In this document: positions 60,990 to 64,000 of the stretch, piece after piece
Position numbering within the stretch: position 1 is the first letter of the stretch
How the letters are laid out: every line of letters begins with the position of its first letter
Origin: Corynebacterium oculi
Lineage (GTDB): Bacteria; Actinomycetota; Actinomycetes; Mycobacteriales; Mycobacteriaceae
Length of the DNA stretch: 64,000 nucleotides
Reading direction: 5' to 3'
Assembly: GCF_001412105.1 (NCBI RefSeq)
Contig: NZ_LKST01000003.1
Coordinates: forward strand, 310,001-374,000
The notes under the pieces: model-generated
Database searches by the model: none
Seen by the model: only the letters and a program-made list of their open reading frames with translations
Told to the model about the DNA's origin: nothing
Translations under genes and position numbers: made by a program

Positions 60990-61883
60990 ATGAGCGATCA
61001 TGACCACGATCACAGTCACGCCCCCAGTTCGCTAAAGTCCCTGCTGGGGGTCATTACCCTCACGGGGGCTATTTTCTTTGCGGAACTTATCGCTGGCTTT
61101 CTCTCCGGCTCGCTGGCGCTGTTGTCTGACGCCATGCACATGCTCTCGGACTCCACCGGGCTGATCCTCGCCCTGCTGGCCATGCTGGTGGGGCGTCGTC
61201 CGCCCAGCAGCCGCGCCACCTTCGGGCACCGCCGGGTGGAGGTATTGGCGGCGGCACTCAATGCGGTGGCGGTCACCATTATCTCCGTGTGGATCGTGGT
61301 GGAGGCCTTGGGGCGGTTTGGGCAGAGCGCGGACATTGATACCACCACGATGGTGCTGGTGGCGCTCATCGGCCTGGTGGCCAACGCCATTTCCGCGATG
61401 ATTCTCACCCGCCGCCAGCACGATAGCCTCAACATGAAGGGCGCATACCTGCACGTGCTCTCCGATCTTTTGGGGTCGGTGGCGGTGATCGTGGCGGGGC
61501 TTATCATCGCGTTCACCGGATTCGTGGCGGCCGATACCATCGCCTCCCTCATCATTGCCGCACTCGTTATTCCGCGCTCGGTGGCGCTCGCCCGAACCTC
61601 GGTGCGGGTGCTGCTCAACCAGGTGCCCGAGGGCGTCGATACGCGGGAGGTGGAGCGGCGCCTTCGTGAGGTGCCTGGGGTGTGCGAGGTGCACGACCTT
61701 CACCTGTGGTCCACGGACGGCAACCAGGCGCTGGTGACGTGCCACCTGGTGGTGCGCCAGGAAGGGTACTCCCAGGTGCTGGACGCGGCGCAGGGGACGT
61801 TGCGGGAGATGGGGATAGAACATTCCACGATCCAGGTGGAAGAACCCGGCCACAAGGGGCATGAACATGTGTGCGGGCATTAG
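60990..61883 (+). CDS. Cation diffusion facilitator (CzcD/ZitB-like zinc exporter)
   Basis: 297 residues. A His-rich N terminus (MSDHDHDHSHA), six membrane helices and a cytosolic C-terminal ferredoxin-like domain. The metal sites are SDAMHMLSD in helix 2 and HVLSD in helix 5, i.e. the HD/HD ligand pattern of Zn/Cd exporters. Proton-driven efflux of zinc (perhaps cadmium or cobalt) is expected. It has its own promoter, separate from ilvC. Confidence 0.94.
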   Translation: MSDHDHDHSHAPSSLKSLLGVITLTGAIFFAELIAGFLSGSLALLSDAMHMLSDSTGLILALLAMLVGRRPPSSRATFGHRRVEVLAAALNAVAVTIISVWIVVEALGRFGQSADIDTTTMVLVALIGLVANAISAMILTRRQHDSLNMKGAYLHVLSDLLGSVAVIVAGLIIAFTGFVAADTIASLIIAALVIPRSVALARTSVRVLLNQVPEGVDTREVERRLREVPGVCEVHDLHLWSTDGNQALVTCHLVVRQEGYSQVLDAAQGTLREMGIEHSTIQVEEPGHKGHEHVCGH

Positions 61884-61894
61884 GATTCGCGCAG

Positions 61895-61900
61895 TACCAT
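61895..61900 (+). promoter_or_regulatory. -10 box of the DUF262 gene (leaderless)
   Basis: TACCAT seven bases before the ATG at 61908. Confidence 0.5.
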
Positions 61901-61907
61901 AGGCTGC

Positions 61908-63668
61908 ATGGGATTTTCCACGCCAAGCTATGGCCTCACCGACCTCTTCGCCCGCATTGATCGCGGGGACATTCAGCTTCCCGACTTTCAGCGCGATTAC
62001 GCCTGGGACGTAGATCGAATCCGATCGCTCATCGTTACCGTCCTGCGCGGTTACCCGGTGGGCTGCTTTATGGCGCTGGATACCCGCAATACCCCCATGC
62101 GCTTCCGCCCGCGCCCGATCGTCGGCGCACCGGAGACCGGGAATGCGCCGGGTATGTTGCTTCTCGACGGCCAGCAGCGCCTGACCACCCTTTACCACAG
62201 CCTCCAGGGCGATGGCTTTGTTCACGGCGTGGACTTCCGGGGCCGCCCGGTGCGCCGGGCCTTTTACGTGGACGTGGATAAAGCCACCTCCGGGGACGTG
62301 CTTCCCGACGAGGCCGTGTTTGCGGTGGCCGAGGACGGCACCATCTGCTCGCACTTCGCCCCGGAGGAGGTGGGAGAGCAGTGCATTCCCGTGTCCACCC
62401 TGCTGGGGGCGGGGGCTACCGATAAACTTTTTGACCTCATCGACGGCGCGGACGAGCCGACCCGCGCGGCCGTCAAGGCGTTTTATCAGAAGATCGTCTA
62501 CCCACTCGCGGCATACTCGGTGCCCATGATCCGCCTTTCGCGCGAAACCGCGCGTGCCGGGGTGGGTTCTATCTTTGCTCAGGCCAACTCCGCGGGCTTG
62601 CAGATGGACGTCTTTGAGCTGCTCACCGCCGTCTTTGCCACGGAGGACGAGCACTTCTCCCTGGCCCAGGACTGGGCGGACACGGAAAAGGCTCTGCGCA
62701 AGTACCCGGCATTGGACGGGATCGACCGCACGGCCTTCCTCACGGCCGTCTCGCTACTGGCCACGGCGAGGCGCGGCCACGCGGCGGGCAATCGGGAGGA
62801 CATCCTGGCCCTTAACCTGGAGGAATATCGCCGGGCCGCCCACGATATTCGCATTACCCTGCGCGAGTCCGCCGAGTTTTTGATCCAGCGCTGCATCTTT
62901 GATCTCACCCAGGTGCCCTACGTGGCGCAGATCGTGCCGCTCTCCGTCATTCTCGCGTTGCTCTCCGATACCCCGGCCGCGCTGACCACCTCCAAGGCGT
63001 GGGATCGCCTGGATCGCTGGTTCTGGTCGGGTGTGCTGGGGGAGTTGTACGGCTCCGCCGCCGTGATCAACCGTATGGCGCACGACGTGGATCAGGTCAC
63101 CGCCTGGATTAGGGAGGAAACCACCCAGGAGCCCAAGACGGTGCGCGATGCCGTGTTCCACGAGGAGCGGCTGTACACCGTGGGGGAGGATTCCGGCGTG
63201 TTCCACGGGATCTACGCCCTGCTGATGAGCCGGGGCGCGCGGGACTGGCGCACCTCGGCCCCCTTTGACCGCTGGACGTTCCGCGATCTTAACCCCACCT
63301 ATGCGCAGATTTTCCCCGCGCAGTGGTGCCGGGACAACGGCGTGGTCGCGCATCTGGCCGGCGGGGTGTTGAATCGCACCCCGATGGGCAAGCGCACGGA
63401 GGTGGTGCTCGATGGCTTTAGCCCGGCACGCTATCTGCCCAGGGTGCAGTCCAAGTCCTTGATGGAGGACGAGGAGTTTGATGCGGTCTTGGCCACGCAC
63501 CAGCTTGATCCGGAGCTGCTGTATGCGGGCCGCGCCCAGGAGTTCCTGGCGGATCGCGCCGAGCGCCTGCTGGGATTGATCGCGCAGGCGATGGGCAAGG
63601 AGGTAGTCCGAGGCGGGAAGACGGAATTGGCTACGATGAGTGGGGAAGAGCGCTCGGAAGAAGAGTAG
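61908..63668 (+). CDS. DUF262 (GmrS/ParB-like) protein with degenerate nuclease region
   Basis: 586 residues. The N-terminal DUF262 domain has IQLPDFQRDYAWD (about 22-34) and the NTPase/ParB-like DGQQR at 87-91, as in GmrSD and related type IV restriction proteins. In the C-terminal part the order of the DUF1524 HNH block is visible, but the expected H-H-I-F-P reads YAQIFP (about 465-470), followed by LNRTP (N489) and PARYLP (about 506-511), so the catalytic His is missing. Defence, or a non-nuclease role, is possible. No methylase or other defence gene is adjacent. Confidence 0.83.
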   Translation: MGFSTPSYGLTDLFARIDRGDIQLPDFQRDYAWDVDRIRSLIVTVLRGYPVGCFMALDTRNTPMRFRPRPIVGAPETGNAPGMLLLDGQQRLTTLYHSLQGDGFVHGVDFRGRPVRRAFYVDVDKATSGDVLPDEAVFAVAEDGTICSHFAPEEVGEQCIPVSTLLGAGATDKLFDLIDGADEPTRAAVKAFYQKIVYPLAAYSVPMIRLSRETARAGVGSIFAQANSAGLQMDVFELLTAVFATEDEHFSLAQDWADTEKALRKYPALDGIDRTAFLTAVSLLATARRGHAAGNREDILALNLEEYRRAAHDIRITLRESAEFLIQRCIFDLTQVPYVAQIVPLSVILALLSDTPAALTTSKAWDRLDRWFWSGVLGELYGSAAVINRMAHDVDQVTAWIREETTQEPKTVRDAVFHEERLYTVGEDSGVFHGIYALLMSRGARDWRTSAPFDRWTFRDLNPTYAQIFPAQWCRDNGVVAHLAGGVLNRTPMGKRTEVVLDGFSPARYLPRVQSKSLMEDEEFDAVLATHQLDPELLYAGRAQEFLADRAERLLGLIAQAMGKEVVRGGKTELATMSGEERSEEE

Positions 63669-63686
63669 AGAAAAGAGGTTAGTTGA

Positions 63687-64000
63687 GTGAAGTTTCGTGG
63701 GACGCTAGGAATCCTTACCGCAGTGGGAATGAGCGCCGGGTTATTGGTGGCCTGTTCCTCCGATGAGAAGGAACCATCTGTTGCGCAACCAAGCGCCGTG
63801 GATAGCGCGACAGTGCCCGCAGATACCGTGGAGGCGGCCAAGGCGGAGAATCGTAACCGCCGCGTGGACGAGCGCTTTGGCGATCGCCCCCAGGTACTGG
63901 CCGGGGTGGATCGCTCCGGGCTGGAATCCTCTCAACTCTTCTTTGATAAGTCCGAAACCGCCGTGGTGGTAGCCGGAGCGGAACCGCAGCGGCTCCGCGC
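63687..64000 (+). CDS. Lipoprotein, possibly cell-wall-binding-repeat type (partial, runs off the right edge)
   Basis: The visible 104 residues open MKFRGTLGILTAVGMSAGLL (GTG start) and have a lipobox LVAC with the lipidated Cys at 23, then a disordered linker and the start of a domain with DRPQVLAGVDRSGLESSQLFF. The VAGVDR...A.S pattern resembles the cell-wall-binding repeat 2 family, but too little is visible to be sure. AGAGG lies upstream of the GTG at 63687. It follows the DUF262 gene by 18 bases in the same direction, perhaps co-transcribed. Confidence 0.75.
   Translation, partial: MKFRGTLGILTAVGMSAGLLVACSSDEKEPSVAQPSAVDSATVPADTVEAAKAENRNRRVDERFGDRPQVLAGVDRSGLESSQLFFDKSETAVVVAGAEPQRLR

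Noticed and set aside
61908..63668. A complete GmrSD type IV restriction enzyme
   Set aside because: The DUF262 half is good but the HNH motif lacks its His residues and no GmrD-like partner is adjacent. The HNH nuclease at 51613-52290 is 10 kb away and exported.

Overview
The window is chromosomal DNA of a high-GC actinobacterium, almost certainly a Corynebacterium. The evidence is gene content and order: rho-prfA-prmC-sua5-wecA-atpIBEFHAGDC-DUF2550-nucS, then etfBA-cysteine desulfurase, mnmA-(MetE-like)-ligA-ACT-gatCA-pfkA-gatB, lysE/lysG, and ilvD-PH protein-ilvBNC. This is the layout I remember from C. glutamicum and, in part, M. tuberculosis. The ilvBNC leader peptide and the lysE/lysG pair are close to the C. 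glutamicum versions. I see no rRNA, tRNA, insertion sequence, prophage or CRISPR array. This is core chromosome with a few accessory genes.

Layout. 1-1807: start of a leftward gene at the edge and a leftward acyl-CoA synthetase. 2181-8314: rightward translation and envelope genes (rho, prfA, prmC, sua5, wecA) ending with atpI. 8315-15863: a structured leader, the complete F1Fo ATP synthase operon atpBEFHAGDC and a strong terminator. 15921-21480: DUF2550 protein, NucS mismatch endonuclease, a small Cys/His protein, a thiamine-binding-type protein, a thioredoxin-fold/TPR protein, a lone ABC ATPase, a NUDIX hydrolase and a THUMP-like methyltransferase. 21554-24434: etfB, etfA and a cysteine desulfurase. 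24527-30953: a block lying between the desulfurase and mnmA, with a membrane esterase plus an MprF-like aminoacyl-lipid synthase, a PTS permease (domain order A-B-C) and a spermidine-synthase-like protein. 31067-36634: mnmA, MetE-like protein, copper chaperone under a CsoR-like operator, a small secreted protein, a DnaQ-like exonuclease and ligA. 36804-40567: a small membrane protein, then the DUF4956 - VTC polyphosphate-polymerase - Cthe_2159-type lipoprotein cassette. 40564-47313: ACT protein, gatC, gatA, a small membrane protein, pfkA, a BASS transporter and gatB. 47464-54578: YkvI-type transporter, aldo/keto reductase, lysE/lysG, secreted HNH nuclease, DoxX and a GT87 mannosyltransferase. 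54604-60935: ilvD, PH-domain protein and the attenuated ilvBNC operon. 60990-64000: zinc-type CDF exporter, DUF262 protein and the start of a lipoprotein.

How the genes work together. The ATP synthase and ilv blocks are textbook operons. gatC/gatA/gatB together make the Glu-tRNA(Gln)/Asp-tRNA(Asn) amidotransferase although gatB is 2.6 kb away. The cysteine desulfurase probably supplies sulfur to MnmA. About twenty genes have a TANNNT-type -10 hexamer ending 6-9 nt before the start codon, so leaderless transcription is the rule for first genes here, and I used it to choose several starts. Convergent neighbours repeatedly overlap at their 3' ends with no intrinsic terminator between them.

Most worth a second look: a 13-bp sequence found five times (three copies just upstream of genes), the polyphosphate-polymerase cassette, the esterase/aminoacyl-lipid synthase pair with its overprinted basic tail, the mutually overlapping exonuclease/ligA promoters, and a DUF262 protein with an eroded nuclease motif.
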